Shown here in pieces: positions 33,773 to 42,364 of a DNA stretch of 64,000 nucleotides. Origin of the DNA: Streptomyces dengpaensis (GTDB taxonomy: Bacteria; Actinomycetota; Actinomycetes; Streptomycetales; Streptomycetaceae); the NCBI RefSeq assembly GCF_002946835.1, contig NZ_CP026652.1, forward strand, positions 3,038,001 to 3,102,000, written 5' to 3'. The notes beneath the pieces were generated by a model. It saw only the letters and a list, made by a program, of their open reading frames with translations, did not search any database and was not told the DNA's origin. The position numbers were made by a program, and so were the translations under genes. Every line of letters starts with the position of its first letter. Position 1 is the first letter of the stretch.

Positions 33773-34645
33773 TCAGGCGGCAGTGGCAGCGGGAGTGCGG
33801 CAGTCATAGCAGCGTCCTGGGGTGGGTGAGCGGAAGGCGCGATCGCAGCCTTCGCAGTTCTGGAGTGGATGCCGGACCGTCGGCGGAGCTGCGGGGGCGC
33901 GGAACGGCGGCGAGGGAGGCAGCTGGACGGTGAGGCGGTGGGCCAGAAGGGCCGCCGGGCGGCGTAGGGGTTCGGGCGGGAGGTCGGCAGTCAGCGCCTG
34001 ACGTACGGCCATGGGACTCACGTCTCGTTCCAGCCAGGCCGCGACTCCGGGAGCGAGATGGGCGGCGTCGCAGGCGGAGAGGAGCAGGCGAGGGTCACGA
34101 CGGCGTAGGTCGGCGAGGAGGTCGGTGGCCGCCTGAAGGAGTGTGGGGGCGGGGTATGCCGGTTGCGGGACGGCGGGGAGGGCCTTCTTGCGGGGTGCCT
34201 GCTTCTTCGTCCGCGTCGGGTGTGGCGGTCGTGCGGGTTCGCGGTCGGCGTTGCGGTGCCCTCCCGGCTGGTTGCAGGAGATCGTGCGGGTGACGATGCG
34301 GCCGCCAGGGACGCGTGTGCGTTCGCGGCGCAGGTAGCCGTGGGCCTCCAACTCGCGCAATGCGGCGGCGATCCGGGTCGCCCCCTCGGGGAAGCGGGCG
34401 GTGAGGGTCTTGATGTCGACGCGGGCGCCGCTGGGCAGGGACTGGATGTGCACGCCCAGCCCGATCGCGAGCCCCGACAACTCGGGGTGCTGGGCGAGGT
34501 GGTTGCCGATCACCGTGAAGCGGGTGGTGTGGCGGGTGTTGTCGTGGATGACACCGCCGTCGGCATGGGGCCGCTGGTTCGGGTATTCGTCGGCGGCAAG
34601 CCGGGACTGGGCGCGCGGCAGCACGCTAGGGTTCTGCGTATCCAT
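33773..34645 (-). CDS. Winged-helix DNA-binding protein with C-terminal zinc ribbon
   Basis: A 290-residue protein. Residues 40-110 form a helix-turn-helix unit (TRFTVIGNHLAQHPELSGLAIGLGVHIQSL, in parts: NHLAQHPELS, LTARFPEGATRIAAALRELEAHGYL) of the replication/partition-regulator type. A basic linker follows, and the end has CEGCDRAF...GRCYDCRTP, a CxxC...CxxC zinc ribbon. The ATG at 34645 has GGAG 9 nt upstream. Similar proteins accompany mobile and variable regions of Streptomyces. It heads a four-gene minus-strand group. Exact role unknown. Confidence 0.72.
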   Translation of the reverse strand: MDTQNPSVLPRAQSRLAADEYPNQRPHADGGVIHDNTRHTTRFTVIGNHLAQHPELSGLAIGLGVHIQSLPSGARVDIKTLTARFPEGATRIAAALRELEAHGYLRRERTRVPGGRIVTRTISCNQPGGHRNADREPARPPHPTRTKKQAPRKKALPAVPQPAYPAPTLLQAATDLLADLRRRDPRLLLSACDAAHLAPGVAAWLERDVSPMAVRQALTADLPPEPLRRPAALLAHRLTVQLPPSPPFRAPAAPPTVRHPLQNCEGCDRAFRSPTPGRCYDCRTPAATAA

Positions 34646-34823
34646 CGGGAAGGCTCCTGCTTCCTCGGTGGTCAGGCCCTCGCACTGGGATTGCCGTCCC
34701 GGCGGGGGCCGTCGCATGTCTGCGGTTGTGTTGCGCCGAGCGTAGGGCAGGCAACGGGCCCCTGATCCAGCCGAGTCGGCGATGTTCACCCGCGTGGGTG
34801 AGTTTGCGCGGCGGGCGGGAGGG

Positions 34824-34909
34824 GTGGGGCTTGGTCGGGTTCTTTCACCGTCGTGTTTCTTGGGAAAGACCGCCCGCCGCACCGGAGCACGGGCGGCCGG
34901 GTTCCGGTG
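34824..34909 (+). repeat. Repeat family C, copy 1 (left flank of the STAND segment)
   Basis: 86 bp beginning GTGGGGCTTGGTCGGGTTCT and ending GGGTTCCGGTG. It matches 38998-39083 at about 76 of 86 positions by eye, in the same orientation. It holds a CCGCCCG...CGGGCGG hairpin. Confidence 0.8.
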
Positions 34910-34944
34910 GTACCGGGCTGCGCCGCTCGGAGAGGATGTCTGCC

Positions 34945-35244
34945 ATGCCGAAGACCACACAACTGCGTACGTACACCGTCCGGGACGGCCTGCTCGACGA
35001 GTGGGTGGAGCGGTGGCGTGGCGAAATCGTCCCGCTGCGGCTGGAGTTGGGGTTCACGATCGGAGGAGCTTGGGTGGACCGCGAGAGCAACCAGTTCGTC
35101 TGGCTGATCTCGTACGACGGCCCGGAGACCTTCGCCGAGCGCAACGCGCTGTACTGGTCGTCGCCCGAACGCGAGGCCATGAGCCTGAACCCGGACGACT
35201 ACCTGGTTCGCACCGAAGAGCTCACGGTCGAACCGGCCTACTGA
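34945..35244 (+). CDS. NIPSNAP-like ferredoxin-fold protein
   Basis: A 99-residue protein with the dimeric alpha/beta-barrel pattern of NIPSNAP (QLRTYTVRDGLLDEW at the start, WLISYDGPETFAERNALYW in the middle). Such proteins are small binding proteins or monooxygenase-like enzymes of unknown substrate. The ATG at 34945 has GGAGAGG 9 nt upstream; an in-frame ATG at 34936 is too close to it. It is convergent with the STAND gene, whose stop is only 8 bp away, and both lie between the family C repeats. Confidence 0.75.
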   Translation: MPKTTQLRTYTVRDGLLDEWVERWRGEIVPLRLELGFTIGGAWVDRESNQFVWLISYDGPETFAERNALYWSSPEREAMSLNPDDYLVRTEELTVEPAY

Positions 35245-35252
35245 TCACACAG

Positions 35253-38200
35253 TCACACGGGGTCGAGCGGCAGCAGATGCTGCCGCCGTTCCTCGTGAGT
35301 GAGGGTACGGAAGACCCTTCCGCGGGCGGTCGCCTCCAGCCGGTCGTGGTCGGGCTCCGCCCTCCACACCCGCGCTGTCCCGTCGACCGATCCCGTGAGC
35401 AGTCGTGTGCCGTCCGGGGACCAGGCAACGGAGGTCACCTTGTCCTGGTGCACACCGGCGACGGCGATCTCCTCATAGGTGGTGGCGGACCAGACCCGTA
35501 CAGTACGGTCGTCGGCGCCCGTGGCGATGTGCCGTCCGTCCGGTGACCAAGCGACCGCGCGAAGCCGTCCCTCGTGCCCCTTCAGCACCTCGATGCGCCG
35601 TCCGGTGAGGACGTCCCACACGGCGGACGTCCAGTCGCCGGAAGCGGTGGCGATCCTCGCCTCGTCCGGGGACCATGCCGCGTCCTCCACGTAGTTGTCG
35701 TGGCCTCGCAACACTGTGAACTGCCGCCCCTCCCCGATATCCCACAGTCGGCAGGTACGATCGTCGGAACAACTGGCGAGCCGCCGTCCGCTCGGCGACC
35801 AGGTCACACGCCCCACCCAGTCCTGATGTTCCGTCAGTTTCAGCAGCTCGGTCCCGTCCGGCGCGGACAGGACACGCACGGCGCCGTCATGGCCACCGGT
35901 GGCAATCCGGCCGCCGTTCGCAGACCACGCGCACCCCTCGACGACCTCGCCCTGTCGCTCGAACAGCGTGCCGCCGTGCCCGTCGGCGATCCGGAACAGG
36001 CCGTCGTTGGTGCCGAACGCGAGCCATTCCCCCTGCGGCGCCCAGGCGACGCCCCAGACCCGGTCTCCCGCCTCGGTCACCGGTCCGGCAGGAACGCCGG
36101 TGACCGCGTCCCACACCCGTACGGTGCCGTCGTCCGAGGCCGTGGCGAAACGGCTGCCGTCGCCGGACCACGTGGCCTGGTTCACCGGGCCTCGGTGTCC
36201 GTCGGCCATGACGACCTCGGCGCCACGCGGACGCAGGTCCCACACCATGCCGGCGCCGTCGGTGGAACTGGTGGCAAGCATCGTCCCGCAGGGTGACCAG
36301 GAGACCCCCCACACAGTGTCTGTGTGGCCGCGCAACACGGCCAGGACCTTGGCGTTCTCGGTGTCGACGATGCGCACTGTGCGGTCGGAGGATGCGCTGG
36401 CCAGCATCCGTCCGTCCGGCGACCAGGCCAGGTTCCACACGTAGTCGGTGTGCCCTCGCAGCAACAGGCGTAGATCACCGGTCCCGGCGTCCCAGATACG
36501 GGCGGTGTGGTCCCCGGAGCCGGTGGCGATGTGCCGTCCGTCCGGCGACCAGGCGATGCCCTCGACGAAGTCCGAGTGCCCGGTGAGCGTGGTGGCCGCC
36601 GTCCCTGTCGTCAGGTCCCAGACGATCGCGGTCTGATCGTGGGAGGCGGAGGCGAGGCGGCTGCTGTCCGGCGACCACGCCACGCCCCACACATCTTCGC
36701 CGTGTCCGTGCAGTTCGTGTACGAGCCGCCCTGTGCCAGCCTCCCAGACCCGTACGATCCGGTCCTTGGAGCTTGCAGCGACATGTCGGGCGTCCGGCGA
36801 CCAGGCCACCTGTCTGTTGAGATCTCCAGCCCCGGTGAGCAGATGGACCGGCTCCCCCGAGACGGCATCCCAGATCCGTACGACACGGTCACGGCCGGCG
36901 GTCGCAAGCCTCGCCGAGTCCGGTGACCAGGCAACGGACTCCACCATGACGGCGTCGCACGGCAGCACCAGCAAGGGACGTCCGGACGGCGCGTCGTAAA
37001 CGCGACCCGTGCCATCCCTGGACGCCGTGGCCAGCATGCGCCCGTCCGGGGACCAGGCAATGTGCCGGACAGTGTCCGTGTGTCCGTCGAGCCGTGAGCG
37101 GAGGTGACTCGCCGCCAGCGCCGCCATCAGCCCGCGCCGGGCCGAGGGCGTGGGCGCGCACTCGCCTAATGCGGCGAGCGAGAGCAGCAGGGAACGCTCC
37201 GGTTCACTCTCCGCGCTCAGCAGAACCTGACGGCCGATACTGTCGGAGACCTGGCTCAGGAAGGTCATGTCGCGGCGCTGCGAGGACTCGACGAGCGCGC
37301 GGGCGGGTGTGGACGCCTGCCCGGATTCTTCCAGGGCTTCCAACCAGCGCCGGGCCGCCGTGAGGCGTTCGCCGGTAAGGAGATAGTCGTCGCTGCGACC
37401 GGCCCGCTCCCAGTCGGCCGCCCACCGCTCCAGTTCGGCGCGCTCGCGGAGTCGTTCGGCCCGCGCCTCGACCTCCTGCCGCAGCGGGGCCCACTGGCGG
37501 AACAGCGCCTCGTGCGTCACCTGCGCAAACGGCTCGCCACCGGCTACGGAGCCGTCGCCCGTGACGTCAGTGCGCAGCAGCCGTGCCTCGACGAAGGCAT
37601 CGACGACATGCCGGTCCCGTTCGTCGAGTTCGGACAGCGGCACATGGCGGCGGGCCACCTCCTGCCCCTCGACGGTGACAAACCTGAGCAGGACGCGGAG
37701 GACGGCGTCGATGCCCACGCCCGCACCGAGCTGGGTCACGGTGTTGTCCGCCTGGCGCGCGAGCGCGCCGGGTACTCCGCCGAGCCGCCGGTACAGCTCC
37801 TCGGTCACCATCCCGCCGGGGCCGGAGGCGAAGTACAACTCCTGGAGGAGGTAGGCGAGTAGCGGTAACGCGTCGTCCGTTCCGGTCTCGCTCACGATGG
37901 AGTCGACGACTCCGGGCTCGAAGCCCAGGCCGACAAGGGCCCCGGGGCGCTTCACAACTTCGACGAGCTGCGCTCTGCCCAAGGTGCCGATGGCGACAGG
38001 GTGCTGAAGGAGTTCCGCCTGTCCGATGGTGAGAAGCCTGCCGAGCAGGTCCACCCGGAGGGTGACCAGTACACGGACTGCCGGGTCCTGTTCCACGCAG
38101 GTACTCAGCACTTCGAGGAACTGGGCGCGTTCACGCTCGCCCGCCAGGGTGACGATCTCCTCGATCTGATCGACCACGAGGAGTATCCGCCGGAACCGGC

Positions 38201-38807
38201 CGCCACGCAGCCGCGACAGCTCGGCTCGCAGGGCGTCCGGCCCCTGGCGCAGCCTGCGCAGTACGGCGCTCGCCGGTTCCTGCCCGTCGGCAGCAGCCGC
38301 CAGCGCTGCCGCGAGGGCACCCAGCGGATTGGGGCCGGGGACGAAGGCCGGCACGACAGTCCAGCGGCGCTCCCGAAGCCTGGGCATTACCCCGGCCCTG
38401 ACCAGCGAGGACTTTCCGCTGCCGGACGCCCCGACCAGCACCAGGAACCGTTCCGCGGGGCGGGTCGCGGTGGTGTGCAGCCTGCGCGTCAGTTCGGCGG
38501 CCTGTGCCTCCCGGCCGAAGTAGACAGCGGCCTCGTCCTCGTCGAACGCGTCGAGACCCGGATACGGAACCCGCTCCCTCGGCCACTCGCTCCGGGGCGG
38601 CGCGGGATGCTCCAACCGGTAGACGACGACTTGCCCGGCCACAAGCGCCACGATCAGCACGCCGATGGCCGGAACGGAGAACCGCTGAATAGCCTCCAGT
38701 GCCCAGGGAACCTTGTCGGTGCTGGTCGCGTAGTTGGTGGCGATCCCGAGTAAGCAGGCGACCAGCGCCAGCATGATCTGGATCGCGACCTGCACACGGT
38801 TCCTCAT
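35253..38807 (-). CDS. Two-TM STAND NTPase with 14 WD40 repeats
   Basis: A 1184-residue protein. Two N-terminal membrane segments (about 8-28 and 43-65) precede an nSTAND1-type NTPase: PYPGLDAFDEDEAAVYFGRE, Walker A GASGSGKSS at about 126 and Walker B ILLVVDQIEEI at about 205. Helical repeats follow, and 14 WD40 repeats run from about 571 to 1160 (AWSPDGxxLATxSxDxTxRxWD), enough for two seven-blade propellers. Design is effector-NTPase-sensor, as in STAND defence ATPases; WD40 senses, the NTPase oligomerises, and the membrane part would act. Three TTA codons occur (37167-37169, 37866-37868, 38751-38753). The start lacks a good ribosome site. Alternative: a developmental signalling protein. 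Confidence 0.85.
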   Translation of the reverse strand: MRNRVQVAIQIMLALVACLLGIATNYATSTDKVPWALEAIQRFSVPAIGVLIVALVAGQVVVYRLEHPAPPRSEWPRERVPYPGLDAFDEDEAAVYFGREAQAAELTRRLHTTATRPAERFLVLVGASGSGKSSLVRAGVMPRLRERRWTVVPAFVPGPNPLGALAAALAAAADGQEPASAVLRRLRQGPDALRAELSRLRGGRFRRILLVVDQIEEIVTLAGERERAQFLEVLSTCVEQDPAVRVLVTLRVDLLGRLLTIGQAELLQHPVAIGTLGRAQLVEVVKRPGALVGLGFEPGVVDSIVSETGTDDALPLLAYLLQELYFASGPGGMVTEELYRRLGGVPGALARQADNTVTQLGAGVGIDAVLRVLLRFVTVEGQEVARRHVPLSELDERDRHVVDAFVEARLLRTDVTGDGSVAGGEPFAQVTHEALFRQWAPLRQEVEARAERLRERAELERWAADWERAGRSDDYLLTGERLTAARRWLEALEESGQASTPARALVESSQRRDMTFLSQVSDSIGRQVLLSAESEPERSLLLSLAALGECAPTPSARRGLMAALAASHLRSRLDGHTDTVRHIAWSPDGRMLATASRDGTGRVYDAPSGRPLLVLPCDAVMVESVAWSPDSARLATAGRDRVVRIWDAVSGEPVHLLTGAGDLNRQVAWSPDARHVAASSKDRIVRVWEAGTGRLVHELHGHGEDVWGVAWSPDSSRLASASHDQTAIVWDLTTGTAATTLTGHSDFVEGIAWSPDGRHIATGSGDHTARIWDAGTGDLRLLLRGHTDYVWNLAWSPDGRMLASASSDRTVRIVDTENAKVLAVLRGHTDTVWGVSWSPCGTMLATSSTDGAGMVWDLRPRGAEVVMADGHRGPVNQATWSGDGSRFATASDDGTVRVWDAVTGVPAGPVTEAGDRVWGVAWAPQGEWLAFGTNDGLFRIADGHGGTLFERQGEVVEGCAWSANGGRIATGGHDGAVRVLSAPDGTELLKLTEHQDWVGRVTWSPSGRRLASCSDDRTCRLWDIGEGRQFTVLRGHDNYVEDAAWSPDEARIATASGDWTSAVWDVLTGRRIEVLKGHEGRLRAVAWSPDGRHIATGADDRTVRVWSATTYEEIAVAGVHQDKVTSVAWSPDGTRLLTGSVDGTARVWRAEPDHDRLEATARGRVFRTLTHEERRQHLLPLDPV

Positions 38808-38997
38808 CGGTCAACACTCACGACCGCGCCGCCACCCACCAGCACCGCTCAACCCCCGTTCCACCGGCCTCGAAAGACCGGCATCGCGTCATCCGCTCAT
38901 GACCATCTTCCGAGGCTTCACATGCGCGTTCAACGGTGCGTACGGGTTTCGGCCATGCGGGTCGGAGCGGAGGCCCAACGGGGACATTCAGCAGGAG
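38808..38997. promoter_or_regulatory. Promoter region of the STAND gene
   Basis: 190 bp between the STAND start and repeat C copy 2. No gene, and no convincing -35/-10 pair was found. Confidence 0.35.
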
Positions 38998-39083
38998 GTG
39001 GGGTTTGGTCGGGTTCTTTCACCCTGGTGTTTCTTGGAGAAGGTCGCCCGTCGCGCCGGAGCACGGGCGGTCGGGTTCCGGTG
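38998..39083 (+). repeat. Repeat family C, copy 2 (right flank of the STAND segment)
   Basis: 86 bp matching 34824-34909. It overlaps the last 20 or so codons of the minus-strand HATPase gene (PDRPCSGATGD), so copy 1 may be a remnant of such a gene's 3' end. Confidence 0.8.
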
Positions 39084-39504
39084 CGAGGTCCAGCTCGGCC
39101 CACACCGTCTTGCGCGGGGGCGGTCCCTGGACCCAGCCCCAGCGGTCGGCCAAGGTGTCGACGAGGACAAGACCGCGGCCGGACTCGGCATCGGGGGCGG
39201 AGTGTCGAGCGTACGGAAGACGGTCACCGCGGGTGTCGGTGACCTCGATCCGGAGAGTGTTGGCGACGACGTAGAGCGTGAGCCGGAAGTCCCGGCCGGG
39301 GACGCGGCTGTGGGTGGCCGCGTTGGCCGCGAGTTCGGCGACCACTTGGCGTGCCGAGTCCAACGGGAGTTCCCAGGCGCGGAGTTGCTCTGTGGCGAGG
39401 AGGCGGGCGAGGCGGGCCCCGCGTGGCGTGGGGGACAGTTGCACGCTGAAGTTGCGGATGTGGTAGTCGGATTGGGCCTCGGGGGCGGCGGTTTCCTGGA
39501 TCAC
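39019..39504 (-). CDS. SpoIIAB/RsbW-like ATP-binding regulator
   Basis: A 161-residue HATPase_c_2 protein of the anti-sigma kinase type. The N box VVAELAANAATHS is at about residue 58, the G1 box VTDTRGDRLP at about 90 and the G2 region GRGLVLVDTLADRWG at about 110. It probably binds ATP and sequesters or phosphorylates a partner. It is divergent from the XRE/DUF397 pair, the common WhiJ/AbaA-type arrangement in Streptomyces. The C terminus is made of repeat C sequence, which makes its last 20 residues suspect. Confidence 0.85.
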   Translation of the reverse strand: MIQETAAPEAQSDYHIRNFSVQLSPTPRGARLARLLATEQLRAWELPLDSARQVVAELAANAATHSRVPGRDFRLTLYVVANTLRIEVTDTRGDRLPYARHSAPDAESGRGLVLVDTLADRWGWVQGPPPRKTVWAELDLAPEPDRPCSGATGDLLQETPG

Positions 39505-39659
39505 GTCACTCAGAGTGGCTGCCCGTGCCTACCGTGAACAGTGACGACTCCGTTGCGTACGGCGACTGTCCGGACGTTGTCCGGTCGTGTCCGGGCTGTC
39601 GAGACGGGCCGTAGGGGTAGGGGCCGTCGCGGCACGGTCGTACGACGGAGGGGTGCGGG
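39505..39659. promoter_or_regulatory. Divergent promoter region (HATPase / XRE)
   Basis: 155 bp between the divergent starts; a purine-rich GGAGGGG precedes the XRE ATG. In WhiJ-type loci the XRE protein acts on its own region, so an operator is expected, but no palindrome was found. Confidence 0.4.
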
Positions 39660-40691
39660 ATGCAGCAGGTCGATGGCAACGCGGCGCGGCTCAAGAGCGA
39701 GGCGGACGAGCCGGGTTGGGAGGTCGACCCGGACGACGACTGGGGTGTGGCGGTCGTCGCGACCGTGGGGCGGCAGCTACGGCTGCGGCGGGAGGCGGTG
39801 GGGATGCGGGCCGCCGACTTCGGCGTGGCGGTCGGGTACGGCGAGGACATGGTTTACAAGATCGAGAGCGGGAAGCGGATTCCACAACCCGAGTATCTGG
39901 ACAAGGCGGACGAGGTGTTGGGGGCGGATGGGTTGCTCTCGGCGATGAAGGAGGACGTGAAGAGGGTTCGGTACCCGAAGAAGGTGCGGGATCTGGCACA
40001 GATGGAGGCGAAGGCGGTTGAGCTTCAGCTGTATGACCCCCTGAACATCCATGGGCTGTTGCAGACGCCGGAGTACGCACGCGGGCTTCTCTTGATGCGG
40101 CGCCCCGCATACAGCGAGGACGAGGTGGAGCGGTTCATCGCCGCCCGCGTGGCGCGCAAGACCGTCTTCGAGCGGGACCCCGTGCCTGAAGTCAGCTTCG
40201 TCCTGGAGGAGTGGACGCTCCGACGTCCGCTCGGAGGGAAACCGGCGTTGCGTCGCCAGCTTGAACATCTGTTGGACACAGGACAGTTGCGGCACGTCGA
40301 GCTTCAAGTGATGCCGATGGATCGCGAGGAGCACGCCGGACTGGCCGGTGGCATCGAGGTGCTGAAGTTCCAGGACGGCTCGGCTGTGGGGCGTTCACAA
40401 GCGGTGGCCAACGGCCGACCGGTCTCCGAGCCCAAGCAGCTCCGTATCCTTGAACTGCGGTATGGCATCATCCGGGCTCAGGCTCTCACCCCACGTGAGT
40501 CGACAGCCTTCATCGAGCAACTGCTGGGGGAAACATGTTCCGCAACACCGAGGCCGGGGACGCCTCCGACCTGGCGTGGTTCAAAAGTAGCTACAGCAGC
40601 AGTAGCGAAGGCGACTCCTGCGTCGAACTCGCCACCACCCCCGGCACCGTCCACGTCCGCGACTCCAAGAACACCGACGGCCCCCGCCTGA
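39660..40691 (+). CDS. XRE family regulator with DUF5753 (WhiJ-like), stop codon apparently lost
   Basis: A 343-residue reading frame. The HTH is at about residues 40-85 (MRAADFGVAVGYGEDMVYKIESGKR, in parts: GEDMVYKIESGKR), followed by the DUF5753 ligand-like domain (YDPLNIHGLLQTPEYARGLL). The family normally ends just after ESTAFIEQLLGE; here the frame runs on for about 50 residues of low-complexity sequence (TCSATPRPGTPP...) that are the shifted reading of the next gene. At the DUF397 start, ATGT stands where ATGA would have given a TGA stop at 40536-40538. GGAGGGG precedes the ATG. Function: probably developmental regulation with DUF397. Confidence 0.82.
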   Translation: MQQVDGNAARLKSEADEPGWEVDPDDDWGVAVVATVGRQLRLRREAVGMRAADFGVAVGYGEDMVYKIESGKRIPQPEYLDKADEVLGADGLLSAMKEDVKRVRYPKKVRDLAQMEAKAVELQLYDPLNIHGLLQTPEYARGLLLMRRPAYSEDEVERFIAARVARKTVFERDPVPEVSFVLEEWTLRRPLGGKPALRRQLEHLLDTGQLRHVELQVMPMDREEHAGLAGGIEVLKFQDGSAVGRSQAVANGRPVSEPKQLRILELRYGIIRAQALTPRESTAFIEQLLGETCSATPRPGTPPTWRGSKVATAAVAKATPASNSPPPPAPSTSATPRTPTAPA

Positions 40692-40744
40692 GCTTCTCCC
40701 CCGCCACCTGGGCCGACTTCGTGCCGTACGCGTCCGAAGCCTGA
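40535..40744 (+). CDS. DUF397 domain protein
   Basis: A 69-residue DUF397 protein (DLAWFKSSYSSSSEGDSCVELA and VRDSKNTDGPRLSF, in parts: WFKSSYSS, CVELA, VRDSKN). DUF397 proteins pair with XRE/DUF5753 regulators and modulate them. It overlaps the run-on reading of the XRE gene by 157 bp. Its start at 40535 lies where the XRE frame would be expected to stop. It is convergent with hsdM, 9 bp away. Confidence 0.88.
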   Translation: MFRNTEAGDASDLAWFKSSYSSSSEGDSCVELATTPGTVHVRDSKNTDGPRLSFSPATWADFVPYASEA

Positions 40745-40753
40745 CCGGCCCGG

Positions 40754-42364
40754 CTACTCGATCTCCGCCTCCGGTACGTCGACCTCGGCGCCCAGGGAGC
40801 GGGCGATGGCCGTGAACTCGTTCAGGGCGGACTGGAGGTCACGGACGATCTCCTCGGCGATCACCTCGGGCGGCAGACCTCTGTCGGCGTCGTCGAGGGC
40901 GGGGTCCTTCATCCACGTGATGTCGAGGTTGACCTTGTCTCGGGCGATCAGGTCCTCGTAACCGAACTTCTTGAACGGCCCGTTGTCGTCCTCGGACTCG
41001 ACCCGGGACGACCTGGGCTCGCCGGGGCGGTAGGCCGCGACGAAGTCGTCCAGGTGGGCGCGGGTGAGGGGGCGCTGCTTGAGCGTGAAGTGCTGGCCGA
41101 CGCGGAAGTCGTAGACCCAGGTCTCGGTGGTGTGCGGCTTGCCGTCGGCGCGCGGGGGCTTCTTGTCGAAGAAGAGGACGTTGGCCTTGACGCCGCCGGC
41201 GTAGAAGATGCCTGTCGGCAGCCGCAGGATCGTGTGAAGGTCGAACTCGTCGAGAAGCTTGCGACGAACCTTCTCACCGGCCCCGCCCTCGAAGAGGACG
41301 TTGTCCGGCAGGACAACGGCGGCGCGCCCCCCAACAGCCGTCAGCGACATGATGTGTTGCAGGAAGTTCAGCTGCTTGTTGGTGGTCGTCGCGGTGAAGT
41401 CGTCGCGGTCGTACTGAATGTCCTCCTTCTCGACCTCGCCGTCCTGGCCGATCACCGTGATCGCGGACTTGCGGCCGAAGGGAGGGTTCGCGAGGACGAG
41501 CGTCGCGTGGTGACCGCTGGGCTTCTCGGCGAGCGCGTCACCGACGCTGATGAGGCTCGGACCGTCGCTCTTGCCGATGCCGTGGAGGAGCATGTTCATC
41601 GCGGCGAGGCGGGCGGTCGCGGTGACAAGTTCGTTGCCCCAGATCTTGCGGCCGCTGTCGTAGGCCATCCGCTCGTCCAGCGACATGCTCTTCATGTGGT
41701 GGTCACGGATGTAGGCGTGGGCCGCAATGAGGAAGCCGCCGGTACCGCAGGCCGGATCGGTGATGGTGTCTTTCGGGCCCGGCTGGGTGACGTCGACCAT
41801 GGCGTCGATGAGCGCGCGGGGCGTGAAGTACTGGCCGGCGCCGGTCTTGGTGTCCGAGGCGCCCTTGGAGAGCAGCCCTTCGTAGGCATCACCCTTGAGG
41901 TCTGTGCCCTTGACGGTCCATTCCTCCCTGCCGATCAGATCGACGACCAGCTTTTCCAGGAGGGCGGGCTTGGTGATGCGGTTCTGGGCGTCGGCGAAGA
42001 TCGTGCCGATGGTGGTGTCGGGGTGACGGCCCAGGTGCTCCAGGGTGTCGCGGTAGTGCTTCTCCAACTCGGCACCACGCTTGCCCACGAGGGACTGCCA
42101 GTTGTAGTCCGCGGGCACGATCGCGCTCATGTCGCGCCCGTCCCAGGGGTCGTTCTCCATCTCGTCGACCATCTTCAGGAAGAGCAGGTACGAGAGCTGC
42201 TCGACGTACTCGATGGTCGACATGCCGTTGTCGCGGAGGACGTTGCAGTAGTTCCAGAGCTTGGAGACCAGGGTGTTGGTTTGGACAACGGCCTTAGCCT
42301 TGGCGGGCGCGGTGGACTCAGCGCCTTCTGCGGCGGGCTGATGCGCGTCTGCGGGGGCGGTCAC
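40754..42364 (-). CDS. hsdM: Type I restriction-modification system, methyltransferase subunit
   Basis: A 536-residue N6-adenine methyltransferase subunit. The N-terminal HsdM helical domain (VSKLWNYCNVLRDNGMSTIEY, in parts: LWNYCNVLRDNG) precedes the SAM motif DPACGTGGFL at about 201 and the catalytic NPPF at about 290. With HsdS it methylates the recognition site and protects host DNA. The GTG at 42364 overlaps the hsdS stop by 4 bp (GTGA). It is the last gene of the hsdR-hsdS-hsdM operon. Confidence 0.93.
   Translation of the reverse strand: MTAPADAHQPAAEGAESTAPAKAKAVVQTNTLVSKLWNYCNVLRDNGMSTIEYVEQLSYLLFLKMVDEMENDPWDGRDMSAIVPADYNWQSLVGKRGAELEKHYRDTLEHLGRHPDTTIGTIFADAQNRITKPALLEKLVVDLIGREEWTVKGTDLKGDAYEGLLSKGASDTKTGAGQYFTPRALIDAMVDVTQPGPKDTITDPACGTGGFLIAAHAYIRDHHMKSMSLDERMAYDSGRKIWGNELVTATARLAAMNMLLHGIGKSDGPSLISVGDALAEKPSGHHATLVLANPPFGRKSAITVIGQDGEVEKEDIQYDRDDFTATTTNKQLNFLQHIMSLTAVGGRAAVVLPDNVLFEGGAGEKVRRKLLDEFDLHTILRLPTGIFYAGGVKANVLFFDKKPPRADGKPHTTETWVYDFRVGQHFTLKQRPLTRAHLDDFVAAYRPGEPRSSRVESEDDNGPFKKFGYEDLIARDKVNLDITWMKDPALDDADRGLPPEVIAEEIVRDLQSALNEFTAIARSLGAEVDVPEAEIE

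Noticed and set aside
34936..34944. Start of the NIPSNAP gene at 34936
   Set aside because: The GGAGAGG would lie only about 1-2 nt before that ATG; the one at 34945 has proper spacing.
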